A stretch of 64,000 nucleotides of DNA from Mycobacterium colombiense (GTDB lineage: Bacteria > Actinomycetota > Actinomycetes > Mycobacteriales > Mycobacteriaceae): positions 1-64,000 of the forward strand of contig NZ_QMEV01000002.1 of the NCBI RefSeq assembly GCF_003284935.1. Reading direction: 5' to 3'. This document shows positions 54,456 to 62,465 of the stretch, piece after piece. The notes under the pieces are model-generated. The model saw nothing but the letters and a program-made list of their open reading frames with translations. It searched no databases and was not told where the DNA came from. The position numbers and the translations under genes are program-made. Each line of letters starts with the position of its first letter. Positions within the stretch are counted from its first letter, which is position 1.

Positions 54456-55349
54456 GTGGAGATCGGGTTCATCGGGCTCGGAAACATGGGGCTTCCCATG
54501 GCATCCCGGCTTATCCGGGAAAATCACGACGTCGTCGCCTTCGACGCCCGCGGCGAGGCGCTCGAGCGCGCCGTCACGCTGGGGGCGCGCGCGGCTTCGT
54601 CGGTCAAGGAGGTCGCCGACCGCGCCGAGACGGTGCTGGCCAGCCTGCCCACCCCGGGCGCGTCGCTCGCGGTGGCAACCGGTCCGGCGGGCGTGATCGA
54701 GGGCGCGCGGGTGCGGCGCTACGTCGACTTGTCCACTGTCGGTAGCCAAATGGCGGTGCAGATCCACGGCCTGCTGGCGCGGCGCAACATCGTGGCGATG
54801 GACAGCCCGGTCAGCGGCGGTGTCGGCGGCGCCGCGAGGGGCACGCTGGCGCTCATGGTTTCCGGCCCCCGCGACGAATTCGACCTCGTGCGAGGCGCGC
54901 TCGAAGCGCTGGGCCGCCCGGTGTATGTCGGCGACAAGCCCGGCGCCGCGCAGACGATGAAGCTGGCGAACAATATCTTGGCGGCGAACGCGTTGGCCGC
55001 CACCGCGGAAGTCGTCGTGATGGGCGTTAAGGCCGGCCTCGACCCGGCCGTGATGATCGACGTGCTCAATGCGGGATCGGGTGCGACGAGCGCGAGCCGC
55101 GACAAGTTCCCCCGCGCGATCCTGCCCCGTACCTTCGACTACGGCTTCGCCACCGGGCTGATGCTCAAGGACGTGCGTCTTTATCTCGACGAAGCGAGGG
55201 CGCTCGGCGTGCCCGCCGAGGTCGCCGAGACCGTCGGCCGGCTATGGGAGGCGCTCGCCCGCGACGAGGGACCGGACTCCGATTTCACCGCGGTGATCAA
55301 ACCCTTCGAGCGGGCCGCGGGTGTGACGGTGGGCGCGCCGTCGGACTAG
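54456..55349 (+). CDS. 3-hydroxyisobutyrate dehydrogenase-family NAD(P)-dependent oxidoreductase
   Basis: A 297-aa beta-hydroxyacid dehydrogenase. The Rossmann motif IGFIGLGNMGLPMASRL lies at residues 3-19, the substrate loop DSPVSGGVGGAARGTLALMVSG at about 117-138, and the catalytic Lys in MKLANNILAANALAA at about 170. It oxidises 3-hydroxy acids or reduces the matching semialdehydes. GTG start at 54456. Together with the upstream CMD-family gene it suggests a branch of ring or side-chain breakdown (inference). Confidence 0.9.
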   Translation: MEIGFIGLGNMGLPMASRLIRENHDVVAFDARGEALERAVTLGARAASSVKEVADRAETVLASLPTPGASLAVATGPAGVIEGARVRRYVDLSTVGSQMAVQIHGLLARRNIVAMDSPVSGGVGGAARGTLALMVSGPRDEFDLVRGALEALGRPVYVGDKPGAAQTMKLANNILAANALAATAEVVVMGVKAGLDPAVMIDVLNAGSGATSASRDKFPRAILPRTFDYGFATGLMLKDVRLYLDEARALGVPAEVAETVGRLWEALARDEGPDSDFTAVIKPFERAAGVTVGAPSD

Positions 55350-55407
55350 GCAATCGCCTCGGCCGCCGGGGCGACGAGCCGCGCGGACCGCGTCGATCCG
55401 CAACTCG

Positions 55408-55422
55408 GAGAATGGTATTATC
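55408..55422. promoter_or_regulatory. GAGAAT-type operator site
   Basis: GAGAATGGTATTATC is one base from the reverse complement of the 53020 palindrome. It lies about 190 bp upstream of the second catabolic operon that begins at 55598. Confidence 0.6.
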
Positions 55423-55509
55423 CGGAATGAAGAACGATACTTGCTCCGAAGCTCGCAAAACGCCGTTCACCAGCGACGATGACTAAACGAAATGCTTACC
55501 GAAAACCCG

Positions 55510-55538
55510 TTGATTGACCGCCGACGAAAATGTTAGAT
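55510..55538 (+). promoter_or_regulatory. Candidate promoter of the amidohydrolase-Rieske operon
   Basis: TTGATT at 55510-55515 and TTAGAT at 55533-55538 are spaced by 17 bp and match SigA-type -35 and -10 boxes moderately well. The region is AT-rich against its surroundings. The first gene begins 60 bp downstream. Confidence 0.45.
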
Positions 55539-55597
55539 TGGCTATCATATGACCTCGCGCGGCCGGCTTTTGCCGCCGCAGCCGAAGGGTGGCTCTC

Positions 55598-56689
55598 GTG
55601 ATCACACACGCCGACGGAACCAGCACCCCGTTGATCGACGCGAGCGTGCACATCTTCTTCCCGTCCAACAAGGCCCTGCGCAAGACGCTGCGCGAACCGT
55701 TCAAGAGCCGCGGCTTCCCCGACTACGAGATGGACTGGTACGGCGCCCCCGGCGGTGAGTACGCGCCCAACACCGAGGGCCCGGATCGTCAGTACCCCGG
55801 TTCGGATCCGGATTTCGTTGCCAACGAACTCTTTTCGAAGCGCGGCGTCGATGTGGCGGTGCTGCATCCGATGGCGCGCGGCATCATGCCGGACCGGCAC
55901 CTGGGCAGCGCACTGCACGCCGCCCACAACGAGATGATGGTGTCGAATTGGCTGGAGTCCAGCCAGTTCGGCGAGCGGTTCCGCGGCACCATCCGGGTCA
56001 ACCCCGACGACATCCCCGGCGCCCTGCGCGAGATCGAGCGGTGGCGGGCACACCCGCGGGTGGTCCAGATCGGTGTCCCGCTGCAATCCCGCGAGCTGTA
56101 CGGCAAACCGCAGTTCTGGCCGATCTGGGAGGCCGCCGTCGACGCCAGCCTGCCCGTCGCGGCGCACATCGAGGTCGGGTCCGGCATCGCTTTTCCGCCG
56201 ACGCCGAACGGGAACACCCGCACCTACGAGCAGTACGTCAGCTTCATGGCGCTGAACTACATCTATCACCTGATGAACATGGTCGCCGAGGGAGTGTTCG
56301 AGCGGTTCGACGGCCTCAAGTTCGTCTGGGGCGACGGTGCCGCCGACTTCGTGACGCCGTTCATCTGGAGGATGGACACGTTCGGCCGTCCGCACCTGGA
56401 GCAGACACCCTGGGCCCCGAGGATTCCCAGCGATTACCTGCCCGGCCACGTGTTCTTCGTCCAGGGCAGTCTCGATGGCCCGGGCGACGCCGAATTCGCC
56501 GGCGAATGGTTCGGCTTCACCGGTAAGGACGACATGGTGATGTTCGGCTCGAGCTATCCGCACTGGCAATGCGGCGATGTCAGCAAGCTGCCCAGCGCGT
56601 TGTCGCCCGAGCAGCGCGAGAAGCTGTGCTGGCGCAACGCCGCGCGGCTCTACGGCATAGACATCCCCGCCGGGGTGGGCGCACAGTAG
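55598..56689 (+). CDS. Amidohydrolase_2 family protein with degenerate metal-site motifs
   Basis: A 363-aa amidohydrolase-like TIM-barrel protein. Two positions that normally carry metal-ligand acids are changed: the start reads LIDASVHIFF where relatives in this window have DADNH or DSDVH, and the C-terminal motif reads MFGSSYPHWQCG where relatives have SDYPH or SDWPH. The mid-barrel AAHIEVGSG is present. It may be inactive or a regulatory partner of the intact paralogue encoded next (56719), 29 bases downstream. The GTG at 55598 is chosen over the GTG at 55589 because AAGGG sits 10 bp upstream. Confidence 0.85.
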   Translation: MITHADGTSTPLIDASVHIFFPSNKALRKTLREPFKSRGFPDYEMDWYGAPGGEYAPNTEGPDRQYPGSDPDFVANELFSKRGVDVAVLHPMARGIMPDRHLGSALHAAHNEMMVSNWLESSQFGERFRGTIRVNPDDIPGALREIERWRAHPRVVQIGVPLQSRELYGKPQFWPIWEAAVDASLPVAAHIEVGSGIAFPPTPNGNTRTYEQYVSFMALNYIYHLMNMVAEGVFERFDGLKFVWGDGAADFVTPFIWRMDTFGRPHLEQTPWAPRIPSDYLPGHVFFVQGSLDGPGDAEFAGEWFGFTGKDDMVMFGSSYPHWQCGDVSKLPSALSPEQREKLCWRNAARLYGIDIPAGVGAQ

Positions 56690-56718
56690 AAGTATCGCGA
56701 AAGACTGAGGAGAGCCAG

Positions 56719-57864
56719 ATGACGTTGACCCATTCGCAGGAGCGGGTTCCCGCTACCGAGCGCATAGCCGTCCGCTGCGTCGACTCGGACGTTCACCCGG
56801 CCCCCAAGCGCGGCGAGCTACTCCCCTACATCGCCGAGCCGTGGCGCAGCAAGTACTTCCTCACTCGCACAGTGGGCGAGCAGATCTACTACGACGCCCC
56901 GGACTACGCGCACTCCTACGCGATGCGCGTGGACTCCTTTCCAGCCAACGGCGAGTTTCCTTGCAGCGACCCGGATTTGGCGTTTCGCCAGCTGATCATG
57001 GAGGCCGGCTCCGACATCGCCATCCTGGAGCCGGCGGCCTATCCGGCGCGCATTCCCGAAGCGCAGCACGCAATGTCGGCCGCGTTGAACGACTGGCAGG
57101 CCAATCACTGGCTGGACAGCCACAACAACTGGCACGAGCGGTGGCGCGGCTCGATCTGCATCGCCATCGAGGAGCCGGAAGAGTCGGTGCGCGAGATCGA
57201 GCGCTGGGCCGGGCACCCCTTTATGGCGCAGATCCTGATCAAGGCCGAGCCGCGGCCGTCCTGGGGCCACCCGAAGTACGATCCGATCTGGGCGGCCGCC
57301 ACGAAGAATGACATCACCGTGAGCTGCCACCTGTCCCGCAGCCAGTTCGACGAGCTGCCGATCCCGCCGGTGGGCTTCCCCAGCTACAACCACGACTTCA
57401 TGGTGACCTACTCCCTGCTGGCGGCCAACCAGGTGATGAGCCTGGTCTTCGACGGCGTCTTCGACCGGTTCCCGGGGCTGCGAATCGTGTTCGTCGAGCA
57501 CGCCTTCAGCTGGATCCTGCCGCTGATGTGGCGGATGGACGCGATTTACGACGCCCGCAAATCGTGGCTCGACATCAAGCGCAAACCGTCGGAGTACGTC
57601 AAGGACCACATCAAGTTCACCACCCAGCCGCTGGACTACCCGGAAGACAAGACCGAACTGACCCGCGCGCTGGAATGGATGGAGTGCGAGAAGATCCTGC
57701 TGTTCTCCTCGGACTACCCGCACTGGACGTTCGACGACCCGCGCTGGTTGGTCAAGCACCTGCCCAAGCACGCCCGCGACGCGGTGATGTACAAGAACGG
57801 CATCGCGACCTATCACCTGCCCGAGACCGTTCCGGTCCTCGAGGGTCAGACCCGGGTGCTCTGA
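56719..57864 (+). CDS. Amidohydrolase (amidohydrolase_2)
   Basis: A 381-aa amidohydrolase_2 protein with intact metal motifs: CVDSDVHPAPKRGELLPYI near residue 20, VSCHLSRSQFD mid-barrel, VFVEHAFSWILPLMWRMD and LFSSDYPHWTFDDP near the end. It probably cleaves or decarboxylates a ring-derived acid. The ATG at 56719 has GAGGAGAG upstream. It follows the degenerate paralogue and precedes the Rieske protein (one-base gap between stop and TTG), so the three form one operon with the alpha/beta hydrolase. Confidence 0.88.
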   Translation: MTLTHSQERVPATERIAVRCVDSDVHPAPKRGELLPYIAEPWRSKYFLTRTVGEQIYYDAPDYAHSYAMRVDSFPANGEFPCSDPDLAFRQLIMEAGSDIAILEPAAYPARIPEAQHAMSAALNDWQANHWLDSHNNWHERWRGSICIAIEEPEESVREIERWAGHPFMAQILIKAEPRPSWGHPKYDPIWAAATKNDITVSCHLSRSQFDELPIPPVGFPSYNHDFMVTYSLLAANQVMSLVFDGVFDRFPGLRIVFVEHAFSWILPLMWRMDAIYDARKSWLDIKRKPSEYVKDHIKFTTQPLDYPEDKTELTRALEWMECEKILLFSSDYPHWTFDDPRWLVKHLPKHARDAVMYKNGIATYHLPETVPVLEGQTRVL

Positions 57865-57865
57865 G

Positions 57866-58264
57866 TTGAGCGAAGAAACCAAACGGCCCGAGCCCCGTCT
57901 CGCCCAGGGCCGCGAGCACGTCGTCGCTACCGTGGACGAAATCCCGCCGGGCACACATAAACTGGTGCCGATCGGACGTCACGGCGTCGGCGTCTACAAC
58001 GTCAACGGCACCTTCTACGCCATCGCGAACTACTGCCCCCACCAAGGCGGCCCGCTGTGTTCGGGACGGGCCCGGGGGCGCACCATCGTCGACGAGACCG
58101 CACCGGGTGACTCGGTCATGGTGCGCGACCTGGAATACATCTACTGCCCCTGGCACCAATGGGGCTTCGAGCTCGCGACCGGCACGACGGCGGTCAAGCC
58201 GGAATGGAGTATCCGCACCTATCCGGTGCGCGTCGTCGGCAACGGCGTTTTGGTTCAGGCCTAA
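57866..58264 (+). CDS. Rieske [2Fe-2S] ferredoxin-like protein
   Basis: A 132-aa single-domain Rieske protein. The ligand motifs are NYCPHQGGPLCSG (Cys-x-His) and YCPWHQWGFELATG (Cys-x2-His), 44 residues apart, longer than the usual gap, because of the GRARGRTIVDETAPGDSVMV insertion. It either carries electrons to an oxygenase or is a small subunit. TTG at 57866, one base after the amidohydrolase stop, gives strong coupling. No Rieske oxygenase alpha subunit is in the window, so its partner may be encoded elsewhere or be one of the neighbours. Confidence 0.88.
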   Translation: MSEETKRPEPRLAQGREHVVATVDEIPPGTHKLVPIGRHGVGVYNVNGTFYAIANYCPHQGGPLCSGRARGRTIVDETAPGDSVMVRDLEYIYCPWHQWGFELATGTTAVKPEWSIRTYPVRVVGNGVLVQA

Positions 58265-58279
58265 CCACAGGAGAATCGG

Positions 58280-59146
58280 GTGCCTTCTATTGAGATCAAC
58301 GGGGGAAATGTCGTCTACGAAATCCTCGGTGACTCTGGCGATCTCATTGCGTTGACGCCGGGCGGCCGGTTCAGCAAGGAGATCCCCGGCCTGCGTCCCT
58401 TGGCCGATGCCCTGGTCGCGGGCGGCTACCGGGTACTGCTGTGGGACCGGCCCAACTGCGGCGCCTCGGATGTGCAGTTCTATGGACAAAGCGAGTCCCA
58501 CATGCGCGCCGAGACACTGCACAAGCTCGTGACCGGTCTGGGCTTCGAGCGTTGCATCCTCGCCGGGGGTTCCGGCGGCGCAAGGGATTCCATGCTGACC
58601 ACGATGCTCTACCCCGAGATGGTCACCAAGCTCGTGGTGTGGAACATCGTCGGCGGCACCTACGGCACCTTCGTGCTCGGTTCGTTCTACATCATTCCCA
58701 GCATCCTCGCGGTGCGCGGCACCGGCATGGACGGGGTGGTGAAGGTGGCCGAGTGGCGGGAGCGCATCGAGGAGAATCCGAACAACAAGCAGCGGTTCCT
58801 GGACTTCGATAAAGACGAGTTCCTCAAGCTGATGCTGCGCTGGCTCAACGCGTTCGTCTCCAAGCCGGGCCAGACGATCCCGGGTGTCGAGGACGAGATG
58901 TTCGACCGGATCACGGTGCCCACGTTGATCATTCGTGGCGGTGAGAACGACATGGATCACCCGAAGCGGACGTCGCTGGAAGTCAGCTGCCTGATCAAGG
59001 GGTCGAAGCTCATCGACCCACCGTGGCCCGAGGACGCATGGGAGCGGGCCTCGGAAGACCGCGCCGCCGGTCGGGTGCAGCACTTCAACATGTTCGACAC
59101 TTGGGTGCAGGCGGCGCCCGCAATCCTGGAATTTTTGGGTTCGTGA
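58280..59146 (+). CDS. Alpha/beta hydrolase
   Basis: A 288-aa alpha/beta-hydrolase. The oxyanion segment LTPGGRFSKEIPG lies at about 26-38, the nucleophile elbow is LAGGSGGARDS (GxSxG, about residue 97), the acid region is IRGGENDMDHP, and the late His lies in RVQHFNMFDT. The family includes C-C bond hydrolases (MhpC/BphD-like) of ring-cleavage pathways and other esterases; the exact type is not certain. GTG at 58280 with CAGGAG upstream. It is the last gene of the forward-strand operon 55598-59146. Confidence 0.88.
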   Translation: MPSIEINGGNVVYEILGDSGDLIALTPGGRFSKEIPGLRPLADALVAGGYRVLLWDRPNCGASDVQFYGQSESHMRAETLHKLVTGLGFERCILAGGSGGARDSMLTTMLYPEMVTKLVVWNIVGGTYGTFVLGSFYIIPSILAVRGTGMDGVVKVAEWRERIEENPNNKQRFLDFDKDEFLKLMLRWLNAFVSKPGQTIPGVEDEMFDRITVPTLIIRGGENDMDHPKRTSLEVSCLIKGSKLIDPPWPEDAWERASEDRAAGRVQHFNMFDTWVQAAPAILEFLGS

Positions 59147-59163
59147 TGGCGCGACACGGTGCA

Positions 59164-59637
59164 TCACCTCGTGGAAATGCGGACCTCGCAATTCAGCGAC
59201 GCCTCGAGCGCCGTGTGTACCCGGCTTTCCGGAATCCGCTCGAGGTCGGACTCGCGCAGGGTCACATGGACGATGTCGAATCCGTCGTCGCCGGGGGTGC
59301 GCTCGATGTCACCGGTGAGCCCGAACGCCGACAGCACGCCGTGCGCGTCGTCGTCGGTGCCCCGGCTGACGAAGGTGATCACTCCCGCGACGGGATCAAT
59401 ACCGAACGCTCTGGCGCACAATCCGATTGCGGTGGCCTTGGCCGTGTCACCGTCCTCGGCCGCAATGAGCAGCTCCACTTCGCGGCGGGTCGCCGGCAGG
59501 GATGCGAGGTCGTTGTCGACCACGTCCGCGCCGGCCGCGGCCACCAGCTCGAGGAGAGCCGCCATGCCGTCGCGTAGCTGTGCGGGCTCGAGCACGCTCT
59601 CCGGGTCGACGTTCACACGCACCACCGCAGTTCGCAT
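59164..59637 (-). CDS. Hypothetical protein, alpha/beta-type
   Basis: A 157-aa protein I do not recognise. It starts MRTAVVRVNVDPESVL, continues RDGMAALLELVAAAGADVVD and includes REVELLIAAEDGDTAKATAIG and CARAFGIDPVAGVITFVSRG. The alternating strands and helices suggest a ferredoxin-like fold. The ATG at 59637 is chosen; the long upstream frame is antisense to the NuoF-like gene. It is divergent from that gene with a 36-bp gap, so its promoter overlaps that of the diaphorase. Its role may be regulatory (inference, low confidence). Confidence 0.7.
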   Translation of the reverse strand: MRTAVVRVNVDPESVLEPAQLRDGMAALLELVAAAGADVVDNDLASLPATRREVELLIAAEDGDTAKATAIGLCARAFGIDPVAGVITFVSRGTDDDAHGVLSAFGLTGDIERTPGDDGFDIVHVTLRESDLERIPESRVHTALEASLNCEVRISTR

Positions 59638-59673
59638 GTGCGCAAGCCTAACTAACACGATGGCAGGCCAGCA

Positions 59674-60969
59674 TTGAACACCACCCAGTCCACCACCATC
59701 GCCACCGCGCCATGGCCCGGATGCCCACCGCGGCTGCTCAGCGAGCAGGCCCGCGAAGACCTGACGTCCTATCGCAAGCTCGGCGGCTACCGCCCGCTCG
59801 CCGATGCCGATGAATTCCTTTCCGAAGTCGAGTCCAGTGGCCTGGTCGGCCGCGGCGGTGCCGCGTTTCCGCTGGCGGTGAAGCTGCGGTCGGTGCGCGA
59901 CAACGGGCGCCTGCTGGGTGTCCCCGTCGTCGTCGCGAATGGCGAAGAGGGAGAACCGGCTTCGGTCAAGGACCGCTGGCTGCTGCGCAATCGCCCCCAC
60001 CTCGTCCTGGACGGTCTGCGGCTGGCCGCGACGGTCGTCGCCGCGGACCGCGCCCACGTCTACGTGTCCGACCCGGAATCGGCGCACAGCATCGAATCCG
60101 CGCTCGCCGAGCTGGATCCCGGCGCGCTCGGCGTCACGATCGACCTGCGCACGGTGGCGCCGGGGTACGTGGCCGGCGAGGAGACGGCCGCTGTTCGCGC
60201 GATCAACGGTGGCCCGGCCAAGCCGACGGACAAGCCGCCGCGCCCCTTCGAAGCGGGAGTCGACGACCGTCCCACGCTCGTCAGCAACGTCGAGACCCTG
60301 GCCAACCTCCCCTACCTGCAGGGCCACGGGTCGGCCGACTTCCGGTCGCAGGGAACCACGCTGTCGCCGGGCACCTTCCTGGCGACCATCACCGGCAGCG
60401 GGCGACCTCCCGTCCTGTATGAACTTCCGCATGGGCTGCCATTCACCGAACTGCTTGCCCTGCACGGTGTCCCGGCCGACCAGGTGCGCGGAGCACTGAT
60501 GGGCGGCTACTTCGCCGGTCTGCTCAATCGCTCGGTGTTGGAGACCACCCTGGACCACGAGACGATGCGACGCGTCGGCAGCGGGCTGGGCTGCGGCGCG
60601 ATCTCGCTGCTGACCGAGGACTGCCCCGTCGCGGTCGCGGCATCGGTGCTCGCGTACTTCGACCGCGAAAACGCCGGCCAATGCGGATCGTGCTTCAACG
60701 GGACGGCGGCGATGGCCGCGGTCGCCGGTGCGCTGCGCGACGGCGCCGCGACGGCAGAAGACGTCGAACGGTTGCGCCGCTGGTCGGTGCTGCTGCGTGG
60801 GCGCGGCGCGTGCGCGACGCTCGATGCCGCGACGAACGTCGCCGCCAGCCTGCTCGATCAGTTCCCCGACGACGTCGCCGCCCATCTCAACGGCGCCTGC
60901 CAGGACTGCGCCGGCGGTGCGTTCCGCGCGGACCGTCCCTACGAGGCGGAACCTGTGAGGCACGCATGA
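59674..60969 (+). CDS. NuoF-like NADH dehydrogenase (diaphorase) with altered Fe-S ligand set
   Basis: A 431-aa single protein of the NADH-quinone oxidoreductase 51-kDa (NuoF/HydB) family. The FMN and NADH-binding features GLVGRGGAAFPLAVK, NGEEGEPASVKDRWLLR and VSNVETLANLPYL are present. The C-terminal iron-sulfur motif, normally ESCGxCxPC, reads ENAGQCGSCFNGT, so the first Cys is Ala; QC, SC and GACATL remain. It stands alone, without other complex I subunits, and is coupled by ATGA to a small ferredoxin. I infer a soluble NADH:ferredoxin reductase. TTG start at 59674; no strong ribosome site. Confidence 0.88.
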   Translation: MNTTQSTTIATAPWPGCPPRLLSEQAREDLTSYRKLGGYRPLADADEFLSEVESSGLVGRGGAAFPLAVKLRSVRDNGRLLGVPVVVANGEEGEPASVKDRWLLRNRPHLVLDGLRLAATVVAADRAHVYVSDPESAHSIESALAELDPGALGVTIDLRTVAPGYVAGEETAAVRAINGGPAKPTDKPPRPFEAGVDDRPTLVSNVETLANLPYLQGHGSADFRSQGTTLSPGTFLATITGSGRPPVLYELPHGLPFTELLALHGVPADQVRGALMGGYFAGLLNRSVLETTLDHETMRRVGSGLGCGAISLLTEDCPVAVAASVLAYFDRENAGQCGSCFNGTAAMAAVAGALRDGAATAEDVERLRRWSVLLRGRGACATLDAATNVAASLLDQFPDDVAAHLNGACQDCAGGAFRADRPYEAEPVRHA

Positions 60970-61262
60970 AAATCCGTCTGGATCGCACCATTTGCGACGG
61001 CTTCGGCATCTGCGCCAAACATGCGCCGGGATACTTCTCGCTGGACGACTGGGGATATGCCTCCCTCATCGGGGACGGCACGGTGGCGGAGGCGGATCGC
61101 GACGCGGTCATGCGGGCGCTGCTCGACTGCCCGGTGCACGCCATCACCGAAATCGGCCAACGCACCGCCCGCGCCTCGCAGCCGCCGCTGGCCGACACCG
61201 CGGATCCGGCCGAGCACCTCAAAACCGAAGAGAACGAGGCGGAGTGGGGATTTACGCGCTGA
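60966..61262 (+). CDS. Ferredoxin ([3Fe-4S] type)
   Basis: A 98-aa ferredoxin. The cluster motif is CDGFGICAKHAPGYF (Cys-x5-Cys, with Phe at the third ligand position), and the distant Cys is in LLDCPVHAITEI. A 33-residue C-terminal tail (QPPLADTADPAEHLKTEENE) is longer than in the P450-linked ferredoxin at 45539. ATG overlaps the NuoF-like stop. It probably accepts electrons from that protein and passes them to a P450 or Rieske-type oxygenase. Confidence 0.9.
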   Translation: MKIRLDRTICDGFGICAKHAPGYFSLDDWGYASLIGDGTVAEADRDAVMRALLDCPVHAITEIGQRTARASQPPLADTADPAEHLKTEENEAEWGFTR

Positions 61263-61289
61263 GCCGTCCCCGCCCGTAGGAGCAGTGCC

Positions 61290-62465
61290 ATGCAGCTCAC
61301 CTTTGACGCCGACGTGGAAGCGTTTCGCGCAGAATTCGTCAGCTTTCTCACCGAGCACCTGCCGACCCAAGCCCAAGCCGCGGAGCGGCCGTCGTCGACC
61401 TCGCACGTGCCCGAATGGTCGCGCCGCTGGCAGCGCCTTCAGTTCGACCATGGGTGGCTACTGCCCGGCAACCCACCGGAATTCGGTGGCCGCAACGCAA
61501 CCATCCTGCAGCAGTTCGTGCATCGTGAGGAGCTGTCGCGTCGCCGGATCTACCACTGCTTCAATCCCCAGGGCGTCGGCATCATCGCCGCGTCGCTGTT
61601 GTCCTGCGGCACCGAGGAGCAAAAGCGGCGCTGGGCCGTCCCGATCCTGCGAGCCGAAAAGACCGCGTCCCTGGGCATGAGCGAGCCCGGCGCCGGCTCC
61701 GATTTGGCCGGGCTGCGGACGAAGGCCGAATTGGTCGGCGACGAGTTCGTGGTCAACGGGCAGAAGGTGTGGACCTCCGGCGCCCATGACGCCGACGTCA
61801 TCCTTACGTTCGTCCGCACGGACCCGAACGCCGTGCGGCACAAGGGAATCAGCGCGCTGCTCATCCCGACCGACAGTCCCGGGCTGGTGCGTCGCCCCTT
61901 CCCCTCCGTCTACGACCGCGACGAGCTGGACTTCAACGAGGTGTTCTTCAACGACGTCCGGGTGCCCGCGCGCAACCTGGTCGGCCCGCTCAACGGCGGG
62001 TGGCGGGTCGCCAACGGCTCGCTCGGCCACGAGCGCACCCTGATGTGGATGGCCTTCGCGAACCGGCTCGAGCAACTCCTCGAAGACTACCGGCCGCGCG
62101 ACGAGGTCAACGCGGACCACTACGCCACGATCGTGATGGACTACTACGCGCTGCGGCTGCTCGGTTCGGCCGCGTTGGGCCGGGCGGCCCGCGGCGAGGT
62201 GGACGTGGCGGCGTTGTCCGTGCTGAAGGTGTTCGGCTCGGAGGCCGAACAGAGCGCGCTGCGGCACGCACTGGACGCTGCCGGGGCCGACGGTCTGCGC
62301 GACAAGATGCTGACGGCCCAGTACAACCCTTACGCCCCAGATCTTTTCACCGCCAGCTGGTTCGCGCGCTACATCAGCAGCTACGCGGGCACGATCGCGG
62401 GCGGCACGTCGGAGATTCAGCGCAACATCGTCGCCCAGCGCGTCCTCGGTCTACCCTCGCGCTGA
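61290..62465 (+). CDS. Acyl-CoA dehydrogenase
   Basis: A 391-aa acyl-CoA dehydrogenase, close paralogue of the protein at 50831: same length, same start pattern (LTFDADVEAFRAEF and LTFDSDVEEFRAQF), GMSEPGAGSDLAGLRTKAEL, FVVNGQKVWTSGAHDADVILTF and the end AGTIAGGTSEIQRNIVAQRVLGL. No beta-type partner gene follows it here. ATG at 61290 with TAGGAG upstream. It lies 27 bp after the ferredoxin on the same strand and converges directly with the LLM gene. Confidence 0.92.
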   Translation: MQLTFDADVEAFRAEFVSFLTEHLPTQAQAAERPSSTSHVPEWSRRWQRLQFDHGWLLPGNPPEFGGRNATILQQFVHREELSRRRIYHCFNPQGVGIIAASLLSCGTEEQKRRWAVPILRAEKTASLGMSEPGAGSDLAGLRTKAELVGDEFVVNGQKVWTSGAHDADVILTFVRTDPNAVRHKGISALLIPTDSPGLVRRPFPSVYDRDELDFNEVFFNDVRVPARNLVGPLNGGWRVANGSLGHERTLMWMAFANRLEQLLEDYRPRDEVNADHYATIVMDYYALRLLGSAALGRAARGEVDVAALSVLKVFGSEAEQSALRHALDAAGADGLRDKMLTAQYNPYAPDLFTASWFARYISSYAGTIAGGTSEIQRNIVAQRVLGLPSR

